Source: CAZLLE01 sp964560425 (GTDB lineage Bacteria > Campylobacterota > Campylobacteria > Campylobacterales > QNZT01). From it: a DNA stretch of 64,000 bases. Numbering within the stretch: the stretch's first letter is position 1; the number at the start of each line of letters is the position of its first letter. The stretch covers positions 1 through 64,000 of the forward strand of contig CAZLLE010000033.1 in NCBI GenBank assembly GCA_964560425.1. Reading direction: 5' to 3'. Position numbers and translations under genes: made by a program. Positions 8,499 through 17,708 of this stretch are shown piece after piece. The notes below the pieces were generated by a model that was not told where the DNA came from, made no database searches, and saw nothing but the letters and a program-made list of their open reading frames with translations.

Positions 8499-9935
8499 CT
8501 ATCTCAAATCTTCTGATCTATCATATTTGATACCATATCTTTTTAATAGTTCTGAGTGTGATTTTCTTGATGCATTTGTATCGATAACTACTTGATATCC
8601 ATCACTATCACAAAGAGTCAAAAACTCACCCTTAAAATTTTGTACCGTCTTAAAAAAAGAGTTAAATGATACAACTTTTTCACCATTGACCTTATCAATC
8701 GCCCATAAAGATATACTATGATCTCCTCTATTATGAGCATCAGCCAAAACTTTTAAGACTAATACAACCTCTTCTCTTTGAGGAGTTGACCAATCTCTTG
8801 TAAATTTGCGAAGAGACAATAGTTGTCTTTTTGTTTCACTCAAAAGATTACTAGTAAGAGGGACAAAAACATATCCACCATAAATAAAATATCTAGGCAT
8901 CATGTCATACTCTAATGTATCTACCAATAAAAAATCATTTGCTCTATAAGCCAAAGGTATTTCAACTTCTGATTTTTCACCATTTCGTAAAATCTCAAAT
9001 TTTATATTTTCACCTATCTGATGTCTATCAATACAACATTTATAAGAGGTATATTGATCTTTTGCAAACTCAACAGTTCCATCATCTTCTATATTTTTAC
9101 CATCAACTTTAGTAAGAATATCCCCCACTCTGATTTTACCATCTCCCAAAAAATTGTGCAAAACATAAGTTACTAATTGACCAGTAGTGCTATTTTCTTC
9201 AATATGATATTTTTTTCTAAGTGCTGGATTTTCCATCTCTTGAGTCAAAAAGCCAAGATCCAAAAATCCACCATTATTCCCATCTTCAATATCTTTCAAA
9301 AAGTGTTCAACCATGATAGAAGGCACAATATAACCAATACTTTGAGAGCCTGTTCTTCCTTGCATAACAACACCAACAATTTTACCTTTAGATATAGCAG
9401 GACCTCCACTATTACCAGGATTAATAGCTGCATCTACTTGTATAGCCAAAAATGATTCTCCACTATGTACATATCTACGATGTTCTATTCTAGAAATTAT
9501 ACCTGTAGTAACACTCAAAGTATTTCCACCAAGAGGAAATCCATAAGCTGAAACTTTTTGTTGAACTGAAGGTAATTTACCAAAGCGAAGGGGAGTTACA
9601 GACTTGAAAAAGTCAGGATTATCAACACCCAAAATCGCTAAATCTGCTTGATGTGAAATATGCAAAACTTTTGCTTGATATTTTTTGGTCTGTCCATATC
9701 GTTTAACCTCTATAAAAGTTTGATTGGCCACAACATGGGCATTAGTCAAAATACGATTCCCATCAATAATAGAACCAGAACCACTAATTTGCCTCATTGA
9801 TACATTCCAAGGCTGGTGGTAATTTGGTATTTTGGCAACTGTATAAATTTTTACAATAGCATTTTTGATTAAAACTTCATTTGTAGCACCGCTCAAAAAA
9901 TTTAGGCTTATTAATAGAATAATTATAAATTTCAT
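8499..9935 (-). CDS. Deg/HtrA-type trypsin-like serine protease with PDZ region
   Basis: Exported serine protease of 478 residues with a signal peptide (MKFIIILLISLNFLSGATNE). The triad is His67 (LTNAHVV), Asp98 (ADLAIL) and Ser176 (NPGNSGGP). A PDZ-like segment covers about 255-330 (IRVGDILTKVDGKNI). The long C-terminal part of about 150 residues is unlike classical two-PDZ DegP and resembles the plant DEG9-like branch. Expected role: periplasmic protein quality control or processing. Its stop codon abuts the mutS7 stop codon with no gap. Confidence 0.85.
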   Translation of the reverse strand: MKFIIILLISLNFLSGATNEVLIKNAIVKIYTVAKIPNYHQPWNVSMRQISGSGSIIDGNRILTNAHVVANQTFIEVKRYGQTKKYQAKVLHISHQADLAILGVDNPDFFKSVTPLRFGKLPSVQQKVSAYGFPLGGNTLSVTTGIISRIEHRRYVHSGESFLAIQVDAAINPGNSGGPAISKGKIVGVVMQGRTGSQSIGYIVPSIMVEHFLKDIEDGNNGGFLDLGFLTQEMENPALRKKYHIEENSTTGQLVTYVLHNFLGDGKIRVGDILTKVDGKNIEDDGTVEFAKDQYTSYKCCIDRHQIGENIKFEILRNGEKSEVEIPLAYRANDFLLVDTLEYDMMPRYFIYGGYVFVPLTSNLLSETKRQLLSLRKFTRDWSTPQREEVVLVLKVLADAHNRGDHSISLWAIDKVNGEKVVSFNSFFKTVQNFKGEFLTLCDSDGYQVVIDTNASRKSHSELLKRYGIKYDRSEDLR

Positions 9936-9978
9936 AATACTCTCTTCTCTTTTTTTAAAGGGAAGTATATCTAAAGAG

Positions 9979-10791
9979 CTATATTTTTTTCCAACGATAA
10001 TAAAAAGTTTTTACCCTTTTTTGTCCATTAAACTTTACATCTTTTTTAATAACTTTTCCATTTTCACCATAAGTATATCTATAAATTTTTTGCTCATTCA
10101 TAAACCTATCTTTATAGTTTACATCCTCATCTACAATATTTCCTTGAAAGTCATATCTATATGAGAAAATAACATCTACTATACCATCTCCATTTTGATC
10201 ACAACTTTTTTTTGATAAATAACCACGATCATCATATACATAAGAGATAATAACATCAACATGACCATCAGCACCCCTATCACATGATTTTGATTTTATA
10301 TCACCATTTTTATAATACCTATATCTACAAACCTCATTTATATTTCCATCAATTCCCTGATCTGAAACAACCATAATTAATCTATCATGAGAATCATAAG
10401 TAAATATGGATACCTCATCCGCAACACCATCAGCATCCCAATCATAATGTTCTACAATTTTTTTTCCATACTCATCATAAAAATAGTTTGTTATTGAATC
10501 TGGTTTTTCATCCCCATTATGATCAAAAGTTTCAGACAACATATGACCATTTTCATCATAAGTATATTTAGAAATTTGATCAATAGACCCATCACCATTT
10601 TTGTCATACTCTTGAGATATAATATTTCCATTTTTATCATAATTGTAATATGAAACTTTATCTATCAACATATCACCATCTATGTCAATACCTTCACTTT
10701 TAATATAAAAATTTGATACTTCAGAGTTACCCATTATCATCAAAGTACCTAAACATAATATCGCAAAAAAACTAAAGCGTTTTTTATACAT
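9979..10791 (-). CDS. Secreted protein built of eight 27-residue calcium-loop/YD-like repeats
   Basis: 270 residues with an N-terminal signal segment (MYKKRFSFFAILCLGTLMIM). From about residue 33 it is almost entirely tandem 27-residue units. Each starts with an Asp-rich DxNGDGxxD loop (as in thrombospondin type 3 or EF-hand-like calcium loops) and continues YxYDxxGNI, which recalls RHS/YD repeats. I count about eight units; the last is degenerate. Calcium binding and an extracellular or periplasmic location are inferred. AAGGGA precedes the ATG. The next gene diverges at 10953. Confidence 0.7.
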   Translation of the reverse strand: MYKKRFSFFAILCLGTLMIMGNSEVSNFYIKSEGIDIDGDMLIDKVSYYNYDKNGNIISQEYDKNGDGSIDQISKYTYDENGHMLSETFDHNGDEKPDSITNYFYDEYGKKIVEHYDWDADGVADEVSIFTYDSHDRLIMVVSDQGIDGNINEVCRYRYYKNGDIKSKSCDRGADGHVDVIISYVYDDRGYLSKKSCDQNGDGIVDVIFSYRYDFQGNIVDEDVNYKDRFMNEQKIYRYTYGENGKVIKKDVKFNGQKRVKTFYYRWKKI

Positions 10792-10952
10792 TTTTACTGT
10801 TCCCTTTCAACCCGTTTATAACTTACATATCGGAAAAAATTGGGAAAAATACTCTCTTTTAATAAAATTTTAATAAAAAAAGTTAATTACTGAAATAATT
10901 CGGCTGAAATCATGATAAAATACATGAAATAATTTCTTTTTAAAGGTAACAT

Positions 10953-12827
10953 ATGAAAAATATTGTTTTAAAATTTTTAATAAGCTCTTTTTTAGTAATG
11001 CTAATATCAGCATGTGGTGGTGGAAGTGGTAGTAGTTCCAAGTCAAATACACCATTGAGTCCATCAAATATCAGCGAAATGCCAAAAGAGGCCGTTCAAA
11101 CTTTACAGAGTGGTATTTCAGGTATTGTAGGGCCAAATACTGTTATTGATGGTATAGTTACAATCAAAGATGAATTTGGTAATATTTTGGCACAAACAAC
11201 AACAGATCAAAATAGTGCTTACAAAATTGATGCTTTAGATTATACAGGTCCACTTAGCTTAGCTTTGACTTGTCAAAAAACATCTATAATCAAAGACAAA
11301 TCAGGTAACTTAATACCTTGTAGTCAATTTAACCCTATGTATGCATTAATATCTGACTATTCACCAAAAGATGGATCAAAAGTTGTTAATATAACACCAG
11401 TAACAACATTAACCTATGAAACAGCACAAGATCTATTTGGTGATCTATCAAAAAGTAGCACTGAACAAGCAAATAAAGTTATCACTGAACTTTTCCCTAT
11501 GCTTAATCCATTGGAAGAGGATCCATCTTCAGACACATATGATGAGGCTATTACCAAAATTTTGAATCCAGATTTTGAAATACCTAGACCAGATAAGATG
11601 ATTCCATTTTTATTCAAATATAAAAAAAATAGAGATGCAAACATTAATTTAGAAGATCTACAAGATGTAAAAAATTTAGTAAGAGAGATTAGAGAACAGT
11701 CTCATATTCTCTATAATTTAACACCAAAGAAAGCACTCACAACACCTACTTTAGATTATACTTATTTAAAAACAGAAGTAGCAAATAGAATTTTACCGAT
11801 TTATGAATATATAACACAAAATAGCATTAATGGTCTATTAACTATAAAAGATGCTAAAGGTAGTAATCAAGATGAGATTGAAAGCGTTTTTATAAGAGAA
11901 GATGAAGAGATGCAGATTCTATTTTCAAAAACTTCCAACAAAATCTATTTTGCAAATAATCAACGACAAGAGCAGTGGGACTATAAAATTATCTCAAATA
12001 ATGGAAATATTTGGGAAGGAGTAATTACATTCTCTCCAGAACTAAATGACAATTCATTGAAAAATAGCACTATCTCCATAAATGGAGAACTTCCATTGGC
12101 TCAAAAAAATTCAACTAAAAGACATCAAGACAATCTAGAAGTTGACATTGATGCAATATTCTCTACACAAAATGAAAAAACTGATCTAAAAATCAAAGGT
12201 TTTACAAAGGTAGATAATAAATATCTGCAAGTATCAGAGATCGTATTTATTGATAATTCATCATTTGATATGAGAGTTAACAACAATCAAGAGAAAGCAA
12301 CAGTTGATCTTTCTCCAAACTTTATAGATATACGAGCTACAAATAGTAGACATGGATTAGATGGTAGATTACTATTTAGCCAAAATAATAAGATAATTAC
12401 ATTCAATGGTACATTAGTAAGCAACCTAACAGATAGTATATATGAAGGAATGATAAAAGTATCAGAAAAAAATAATCTGCAAAGTATAGAGACCAAAGGA
12501 AACTTAGAGTTAATAAATATCTCTAGGAAATATAAAATTTCTTCTATAGGAAAAGAGGATTCAGAGAATTTTAATACTTTAGATTTGGACTACTCATATC
12601 TAAATAAAGAGGTACATATATCTCTTACAAAAAGTATAGAAAAGAATCAAACAATATGGGAAACAAATATAAAAGATGAGACTGAAACATATCTACATGC
12701 TAAACTAGAAGGTAAAGAACTTACAGGGAAAATCACCAAAAATTCTAAAACATTGGGTGTTATATTCTCATTTTATGGTTTACCTGTTGTAGTTTATGCA
12801 GATGGAGATATTTCACTACTTTTCTAA
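10953..12827 (+). CDS. Large lipoprotein of unknown function
   Basis: 624 residues starting with a lipoprotein signal (FLVMLISACGGGSGSSS), so Cys21 is the predicted lipidation site, followed by a Gly/Ser linker. Residues around 55-110 (GIVGPNTVIDGIVTIKDEFG, then TTTDQNSAYKIDALDYTG) look like a carboxypeptidase-regulatory-like/Ig fold. The remainder is beta-rich and not recognised. AAAGG precedes the ATG. Probably outer-membrane anchored. The M23 peptidase gene follows after 23 bp but has its own -10-like element. Confidence 0.7.
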   Translation: MKNIVLKFLISSFLVMLISACGGGSGSSSKSNTPLSPSNISEMPKEAVQTLQSGISGIVGPNTVIDGIVTIKDEFGNILAQTTTDQNSAYKIDALDYTGPLSLALTCQKTSIIKDKSGNLIPCSQFNPMYALISDYSPKDGSKVVNITPVTTLTYETAQDLFGDLSKSSTEQANKVITELFPMLNPLEEDPSSDTYDEAITKILNPDFEIPRPDKMIPFLFKYKKNRDANINLEDLQDVKNLVREIREQSHILYNLTPKKALTTPTLDYTYLKTEVANRILPIYEYITQNSINGLLTIKDAKGSNQDEIESVFIREDEEMQILFSKTSNKIYFANNQRQEQWDYKIISNNGNIWEGVITFSPELNDNSLKNSTISINGELPLAQKNSTKRHQDNLEVDIDAIFSTQNEKTDLKIKGFTKVDNKYLQVSEIVFIDNSSFDMRVNNNQEKATVDLSPNFIDIRATNSRHGLDGRLLFSQNNKIITFNGTLVSNLTDSIYEGMIKVSEKNNLQSIETKGNLELINISRKYKISSIGKEDSENFNTLDLDYSYLNKEVHISLTKSIEKNQTIWETNIKDETETYLHAKLEGKELTGKITKNSKTLGVIFSFYGLPVVVYADGDISLLF

Positions 12828-12838
12828 TACCAATTTAG

Positions 12839-12844
12839 TATAAT
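12839..12844 (+). promoter_or_regulatory. -10-like TATAAT 6 nt before the M23 start (leaderless candidate)
   Basis: TATAAT ends 6 nt before the ATG at 12851 and there is no Shine-Dalgarno sequence in between. A transcript from this box would begin at or next to the A of the start codon. Confidence 0.4.
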
Positions 12845-12850
12845 AAGCAG

Positions 12851-13498
12851 ATGAAACTGCTTATTATACTTACCATTCTAACTCAATCGCTTATATTTGC
12901 ATCAAGTCAAATTCCACTTGGCTCAATCTCCAAAGTAGATCTCATATTGCCAATCCAAAATATAGATATAAAAACCTTTCTAAATCATTCAATATTATAC
13001 AGACCACAAAATATCATCAAAGATGGATTACCCCATTTTGGAGCAAAAAGAGATGATTTTAAAGGTAAAAATCGAAAACACAAAGGGTATGACATATATC
13101 TAAATCATGTAAATATTATAGCTTCTGCTGATGGTTTTGTAAAAAATATAGCCAAAGGGAGAAGATCAGGTCTATATATCAAACTCCAACATAAAAATCA
13201 TATTGAAACACTATATATCCATCTCTCAAAAGCTTATGTCAAAAAAAATCAAATAGTAAAAAGGGGAGAGATTATAGGTAGAATAGATAAGGCAACAGGA
13301 AATGCTATTGAGCCTCAACTCCATTATGAGATTAAAAAATCAAGAGTTCACCAAGATCCATTAAAACTAATCCAAAAAGAGTATAGAGATAATATAGAGA
13401 TTATCAATATAATTGATCAATCTCTTATTAAACTCCAAAAAAGTATTAAATTACGAAATAAAGCTATAAAAAAATATCGGCTTAAATATTCTCTTTAG
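12851..13498 (+). CDS. M23-family (LytM-like) peptidase, altered active site
   Basis: 215-residue exported protein with a signal peptide (MKLLIILTILTQSLIFASS). The LytM fold is clear: His77 and Asp81 in HKGYD, the YIHLS motif with His124, the KRGEIIGRID strand, and QLHYE. Zinc ligands His77, Asp81 and His158 are kept. The usual HxH motif reads Gln156-x-His158, so the first (catalytic) histidine is replaced. Either the enzyme is weak or its role is regulatory, as with EnvC-like activators; this is inference. Its 3' end overlaps the convergent lipoprotein gene by 17 bp. Confidence 0.8.
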   Translation: MKLLIILTILTQSLIFASSQIPLGSISKVDLILPIQNIDIKTFLNHSILYRPQNIIKDGLPHFGAKRDDFKGKNRKHKGYDIYLNHVNIIASADGFVKNIAKGRRSGLYIKLQHKNHIETLYIHLSKAYVKKNQIVKRGEIIGRIDKATGNAIEPQLHYEIKKSRVHQDPLKLIQKEYRDNIEIINIIDQSLIKLQKSIKLRNKAIKKYRLKYSL

Positions 13499-13817
13499 CA
13501 TTTTTTGCAACAAACTCATATAAATCAGGAGTCCAATCATTTTTGAATGCTAAATTTGGACATATCTTTTTCACCACTTCTCCAATTTTGCCTTTTTGTG
13601 CAAAACTTTTCCACTCATCTTTAGAGTGTTTTTGAGCAAACTCTCTTCCACTCATTTGACAAGCTTTTTTCATCTCTTCATCATAAAGAATATCACCCTC
13701 TACTGCACCACCAGTCTCTACAAATACCTCTGGCTTTTTTTCTACTTTTTGTTCACACCCACTTAAAAGAAAAAGTGATGAAATCATTGTCGTTGCAATA
13801 AATTTATTTATTATCAT
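13482..13817 (-). CDS. Small lipoprotein, possibly a degenerate cytochrome c-like domain
   Basis: 111 residues with a lipobox (SSLFLLSGCEQ), so it is likely a lipid-anchored periplasmic protein. The core KKACQMSGREFAQKHS followed by DEWKSFAQKGK and VVKKICPN is reminiscent of small c-type cytochrome modules but has no CxxCH haem motif. The two cysteines could instead form a disulfide. Function unknown. Its stop lies inside the 3' end of the convergent M23 gene. Confidence 0.65.
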   Translation of the reverse strand: MIINKFIATTMISSLFLLSGCEQKVEKKPEVFVETGGAVEGDILYDEEMKKACQMSGREFAQKHSKDEWKSFAQKGKIGEVVKKICPNLAFKNDWTPDLYEFVAKNAKENI

Positions 13818-13905
13818 TTTAAATATCCTATATTTTTTTTGAAAAAAACATTATATATAATTTTTTTAAATTTTTCATAAATAAATAACTAGATTTTGGA
13901 AGAAA

Positions 13906-13933
13906 TTAGGGCTAAATTGTTATTTAGCCCTAA
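13906..13933 (-). terminator. Strong hairpin terminator after the glucan phosphorylase-like gene
   Basis: TTAGGGCTAAAT and ATTTAGCCCTAA form a perfect 12-bp stem with a 4-nt TGTT loop, about 30 bp past the stop codon of the leftward gene. On the minus strand the stem is followed by TTTCTT. It separates that gene from the small lipoprotein downstream. Confidence 0.7.
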
Positions 13934-13965
13934 AAAAGATATTTTATAGAAGTTATTAAAGAAAG

Positions 13966-15645
13966 TTACGCTTTTGCCGTCTTTGTCTGTCTATCTTTAG
14001 ATGGTACATATTGAGCATCATAAAGTTTTGTATAATAATCATCTGCCATTCTATTAGAATCAAAAAATGGTAAAATCTCTTTCATAGCATTTTTAACCAT
14101 ACCTTGCCACTTTTTTTGATCATTATAATACATTGGAATGATCTCATTTTCCAAAACTTGCATCATATTTAGATTATCTATTCTATCTTGCTCTTCAATA
14201 GATAAATTTTCATTACAATTTGGAATAGTAAATGCATTGTGTCCATGAACAGCAAACTCTGGATGCCAACCATCAGGAATAGAGAAATGCAATGCACCAT
14301 TCATAGAAGCTGTCATTCCACTGGTCCCTGAAGCCTCTCTATTGACTCTTGGAGTATTAATCCAAATATCAGCACCCTTTTTTAGTATTGCTGATAAATC
14401 AAGCTCGTAGCCTGTCAATACTGCAATATTTTTAACATCTTTAGATATATATGTCAATTCATTAAAGATACCAACCGCTGTTGTATCTGTAGGATATGGT
14501 TTACCTGCCCAAACAATCTGAACTGGCATCTTTGCACTTGTAACCATTTTTACAAATCTATCAAAATCATATTTTAACAATCCAGGTCTTTTATACTCTG
14601 CAAATCTTCTAGCCCAAACAATTGTCAAAACATCATCTTTAAACATTTTTCCTGTCTGATCGGCAACAGTATTAAAAAGAACTCTTTTAAGATGTTTTTT
14701 TCTCTCAACCAATTCTGAATCTTTTTTGCTACCCAAAGCTCTAATTAGACCTTTATCTTGCCAATATGTTCTATTTTGTGCATTTGTAATAGGGATAATC
14801 TCATGAATATCTTTTACATCTTTCCACATATCATTAGCCACATCTGCATGAATTTTAGATACTGCATTTGCAATTTTTGACATCTTCAATGCACCTACTG
14901 TCAAACTAAACATCTCTCCATAAGTATCTGTCAAGCTTCTAACAGTATCTAGATCAATACCACCAAAAAAGCCCATTCTTTGAAGAAGATAGATATTATG
15001 TTCCTCATTTCCTGCTGCTTCTGGAGTATGTGTAGTAAATACCACTCTCTTTTTAACTTCATCTCTATCTCTATATTTTTCATAAAGACTAAAAACAAGA
15101 GGAAGAGCATGCCCCTCATTCATATGGTAAATATCAACTTTTTTACCAAGTGCTTCAAGTGCTTTTACACCACCCATACCAAGCACAATCTCTTGAGCAA
15201 TTCTTGTTTCATGATTGCCATCATATAATCTATGAGTAATTGTTCTAGCAAGATAATCATTTTCATCAATATCTGTTGAGAGCAAAATCATAGGAGCAGA
15301 TTGAAATACATCAGGTTTAAGCAAAAGTACCTTTACATGCACTGGCTTATTATTGATTGTAAGTGTTACAATAATCTCTGGATCATCCAAAAAATCATAA
15401 TGTTTACGAACCTGAGTAGCTTTCATACCACCATCTTCTTCACGCAACTGATCATAATATCCATAAGACCAAAGCATACCAATGCCAACAACATCCTGCT
15501 TTAATTCATATACACTTCTCATGTGAGAACCGGCCAAAAAACCTAAACCACCTGAATAAATTTTTAGTGCTTGATGAATTCCAAATTCCATACTAAAATA
15601 AGCTGCTTTTGTCGTATACTTGTCGTTATATTTAGAGAAGTTCAT
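13966..15645 (-). CDS. Alpha-glucan phosphorylase-family protein (GT35-like) without the PLP lysine
   Basis: 559 residues, matching the short bacterial alpha-glucan phosphorylase type. Family signatures include YSGGLGFLAGSH near the N-terminus, YHMNEGHALPL, VFTTHTPEAAGNEEHN, WARRFAEYKRPGL and REASGTSG. In glycogen phosphorylases the last motif continues to the lysine that holds PLP (GTGNMK or GTSGMK). Here it reads GTSGMTASMNGAL, so Thr445 replaces that lysine. Classical phosphorolysis therefore looks impossible; the protein could be a non-PLP glycosyltransferase or a regulator. AAGGA precedes the ATG and a hairpin terminator follows. Confidence 0.8.
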   Translation of the reverse strand: MNFSKYNDKYTTKAAYFSMEFGIHQALKIYSGGLGFLAGSHMRSVYELKQDVVGIGMLWSYGYYDQLREEDGGMKATQVRKHYDFLDDPEIIVTLTINNKPVHVKVLLLKPDVFQSAPMILLSTDIDENDYLARTITHRLYDGNHETRIAQEIVLGMGGVKALEALGKKVDIYHMNEGHALPLVFSLYEKYRDRDEVKKRVVFTTHTPEAAGNEEHNIYLLQRMGFFGGIDLDTVRSLTDTYGEMFSLTVGALKMSKIANAVSKIHADVANDMWKDVKDIHEIIPITNAQNRTYWQDKGLIRALGSKKDSELVERKKHLKRVLFNTVADQTGKMFKDDVLTIVWARRFAEYKRPGLLKYDFDRFVKMVTSAKMPVQIVWAGKPYPTDTTAVGIFNELTYISKDVKNIAVLTGYELDLSAILKKGADIWINTPRVNREASGTSGMTASMNGALHFSIPDGWHPEFAVHGHNAFTIPNCNENLSIEEQDRIDNLNMMQVLENEIIPMYYNDQKKWQGMVKNAMKEILPFFDSNRMADDYYTKLYDAQYVPSKDRQTKTAKA

Positions 15646-15758
15646 ACATTTTTTCCTTTTTATAAATCTTTTTTACACCGTACTTAAGGTATTTATCACT
15701 CGGACAAGAACTAGATCGACAATTTTTTTTAAACTTTTAGTTTATATTAAAAAAATAA

Positions 15759-16661
15759 TTACCTTTTAGCTAATTCTTCCATAGTAATTTGTACACTTCG
15801 CGTTAAAGAGTCGATATTATAACCACCTTCAAGAGTAAACGCAATAGGAATATTATCTGAATAAACTAAAATTTTATTTACAACTTTTCTTAAACCATCA
15901 AATGAGATATTAGAAGAGGAGATAACCTCATCAGCCATCATGTCATAACCAGCAGAAACCAACACAATATCAGGATTAAAATCACTAGGCAATCTATCAA
16001 AAAATGATACAAACTCTTCATCATCTATACCATTTTCATAAGGAATATTTAGATTAAACCCTTCACCTCTCCCCTCTCCAATCTCATCTTCAGTTCCACT
16101 AAAAGGGTAATTATTTCTCTCATGAGTACTAAAATAGAATACAGAACTATCATCATAAAAAATATCCTGAGTTCCATTACCATGATGCACATCAAAATCA
16201 ACAATCAACACCCTACTATATCCAGCATCCTGAGCATATCTAGCCATCATAGCAACATTATTAAATATACAAAACCCCTGCCCCGTAATAACCTCAGCAT
16301 GATGCCCAGGAGGACGAAGATTCAAAAAAGCCCTCTTTGCTCCACTCTTAAAATAGTCAATTACATTTTTAGTAGAAGTAGCAGCCATCAAAGCCACATC
16401 ATAACTATCAGCACTCACAATAGTATCACTACTAATAATCATCCTCACACCATTATCATACCCACTCTCTATCCAATCAATATACTCATCATCATGAACA
16501 GCCAAAAGTTCCTCTTTACCCCCAACCCTCACAGGAATATGATCAACATCAAAAAAAAGCTCCTCAACCATCTCATCAATAGCCTCACACCGACGAGCAA
16601 CCTCCAAATGATCCCCAGTATTATGATGTAAAAATTCACTACTATATAGATAACCAAACAT
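15759..16661 (-). CDS. Histone deacetylase-family (arginase-fold) zinc deacetylase
   Basis: 300-residue HDAC/acetoin-utilisation/acetylpolyamine-amidohydrolase superfamily member. Conserved parts: RPPGHHAEV (active-site histidine pair), DFDVHHGNGTQD (zinc Asp/His ligands), FYFSTHERNNYPFSGT, LVSAGYDMMADE (third zinc Asp) and EGGYN with the catalytic Tyr. Bacterial members deacetylate small molecules such as polyamines, or acetylated proteins; the substrate is unknown here. AAGGGGG precedes the ATG. A gap of 113 bp separates it from the phosphorylase-like gene downstream. Confidence 0.85.
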   Translation of the reverse strand: MFGYLYSSEFLHHNTGDHLEVARRCEAIDEMVEELFFDVDHIPVRVGGKEELLAVHDDEYIDWIESGYDNGVRMIISSDTIVSADSYDVALMAATSTKNVIDYFKSGAKRAFLNLRPPGHHAEVITGQGFCIFNNVAMMARYAQDAGYSRVLIVDFDVHHGNGTQDIFYDDSSVFYFSTHERNNYPFSGTEDEIGEGRGEGFNLNIPYENGIDDEEFVSFFDRLPSDFNPDIVLVSAGYDMMADEVISSSNISFDGLRKVVNKILVYSDNIPIAFTLEGGYNIDSLTRSVQITMEELAKR

Positions 16662-16762
16662 AATATCCCCCTTTTTTTAATCTATTATACTATTTTTGGA
16701 ATTGATACTTTGGCTTCAGCCAATTTAAAATTGTAGAGAGATTAAAGAGAAAATAACCATTA

Positions 16763-16799
16763 AACAACCCCAAACATTTAAGTAATGGCTGGAGTTGTT
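16763..16799 (-). terminator. Probable terminator of the carbonic anhydrase gene
   Basis: On the minus strand AACAACUCC pairs with GGGGUUGUU through nine pairs including one G-U wobble, across a 19-nt loop. It begins 7 bp after the carbonic anhydrase stop and is followed by a moderately U-rich stretch. Confidence 0.45.
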
Positions 16800-16805
16800 C
16801 ACCGA

Positions 16806-17546
16806 TTACTTAACAATCAACCTTGCATTTGTTGGTTGGATTGGTCTGTTGTTTGGGTGGTGCATAGTATGCAAAAATTTTTCTACTTGCTCTTTTGAGA
16901 TAGTTACTGGAGTTTTGAGTACTAGCCATCGTACACCCTCTGTACATGGTGGAGTGGTCAAAGAACCATTGAATCTATAATAATCTTTACTCTTAGGAAG
17001 AAGAGCAGATGCAATATTTTTTAGCTCCAATTTATTTTTGCCATTAGCCTCTTTTGGCATTTTTTCCCAAATTTTTGCCAACTCACTATTCTCTTTACCC
17101 TCTTCAAACATAAGTGCCAACACAGCGATATTTCCATCTTTATCAAGATGCACAAAGTGTGCTTCGAGTGGGAAAGATTTACCATCTACATGGTTTTCAC
17201 TAGGAGTATGAAAATGAAACTGTTTCAACTCAAATGAGATACCATCAACAACCATACTATCTCCAGACTTCATATTGACCTGAATAGTATGTCCATTGTT
17301 TACAACATCTTTAGAAGATTTTGAGTAGTTTAATTTAATTGGTTCAAGATCAGCATCTAAAGAGCTTACAACATTTACAGGAGATTGATTTCTACCTTCT
17401 GAACATGTGTGATATTTTGGTGAAATTTCTCCCCAACTATCTGGTGAACCATGTCCTGTATAACCCCAATGAACAGCCTCGTTTGCAAAAGATAAAGTAC
17501 TCAAAAAAGTAAGTGCTAATGCCCCTTTTAGTAAATTTAACTTCAT
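16806..17546 (-). CDS. Periplasmic alpha-type carbonic anhydrase
   Basis: 246 residues with a Sec signal peptide (cleavage probably after SFA at 21). It interconverts CO2 and bicarbonate in the periplasm. Zinc ligands are His111 and His113 (QFHFHTPSEN) and His130 (LEAHFVH). Cys48 (HTCSEGRNQSPVN) and the Cys in TTPPCTEGVRW form the usual disulfide. Alpha-class enzymes are common in autotrophic deep-sea Campylobacterota, where they assist carbon supply and pH control. It appears to be transcribed alone. Confidence 0.93.
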   Translation of the reverse strand: MKLNLLKGALALTFLSTLSFANEAVHWGYTGHGSPDSWGEISPKYHTCSEGRNQSPVNVVSSLDADLEPIKLNYSKSSKDVVNNGHTIQVNMKSGDSMVVDGISFELKQFHFHTPSENHVDGKSFPLEAHFVHLDKDGNIAVLALMFEEGKENSELAKIWEKMPKEANGKNKLELKNIASALLPKSKDYYRFNGSLTTPPCTEGVRWLVLKTPVTISKEQVEKFLHTMHHPNNRPIQPTNARLIVK

Positions 17547-17708
17547 ATATTTCCTTTGTGTGAATTCTTAACAACTTATTATAAAAAGTTATTAAGTAGG
17601 TTGGAAGTTTACTCCTATTTATTTTAATTACTTATAAATCGTGGAGTAAAAAATTACTTTTTGGCGATATTTCTATATAATTAAAGATCCAAATAGAGGA
17701 AAAACAAA

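Noticed and set aside
9865..10164. 99-codon plus-strand frame between the protease and the repeat protein
   Set aside because: It is antisense to coding parts of both genes, is very Ile/Phe-rich and has no start signal.
10020..10700. CRISPR-like or DNA-level tandem repeat in the repeat-protein gene
   Set aside because: The 81-bp periodicity is due to protein repeats; DNA copies are too diverged and lack constant repeats with variable spacers.
16122..16631. 169-codon open frame on the plus strand opposite the HDAC-like gene
   Set aside because: It is the complement of a well-conserved deacetylase gene; the Ile/Ser/His/Asn-rich product has no ribosome-binding site and looks like an antisense shadow.
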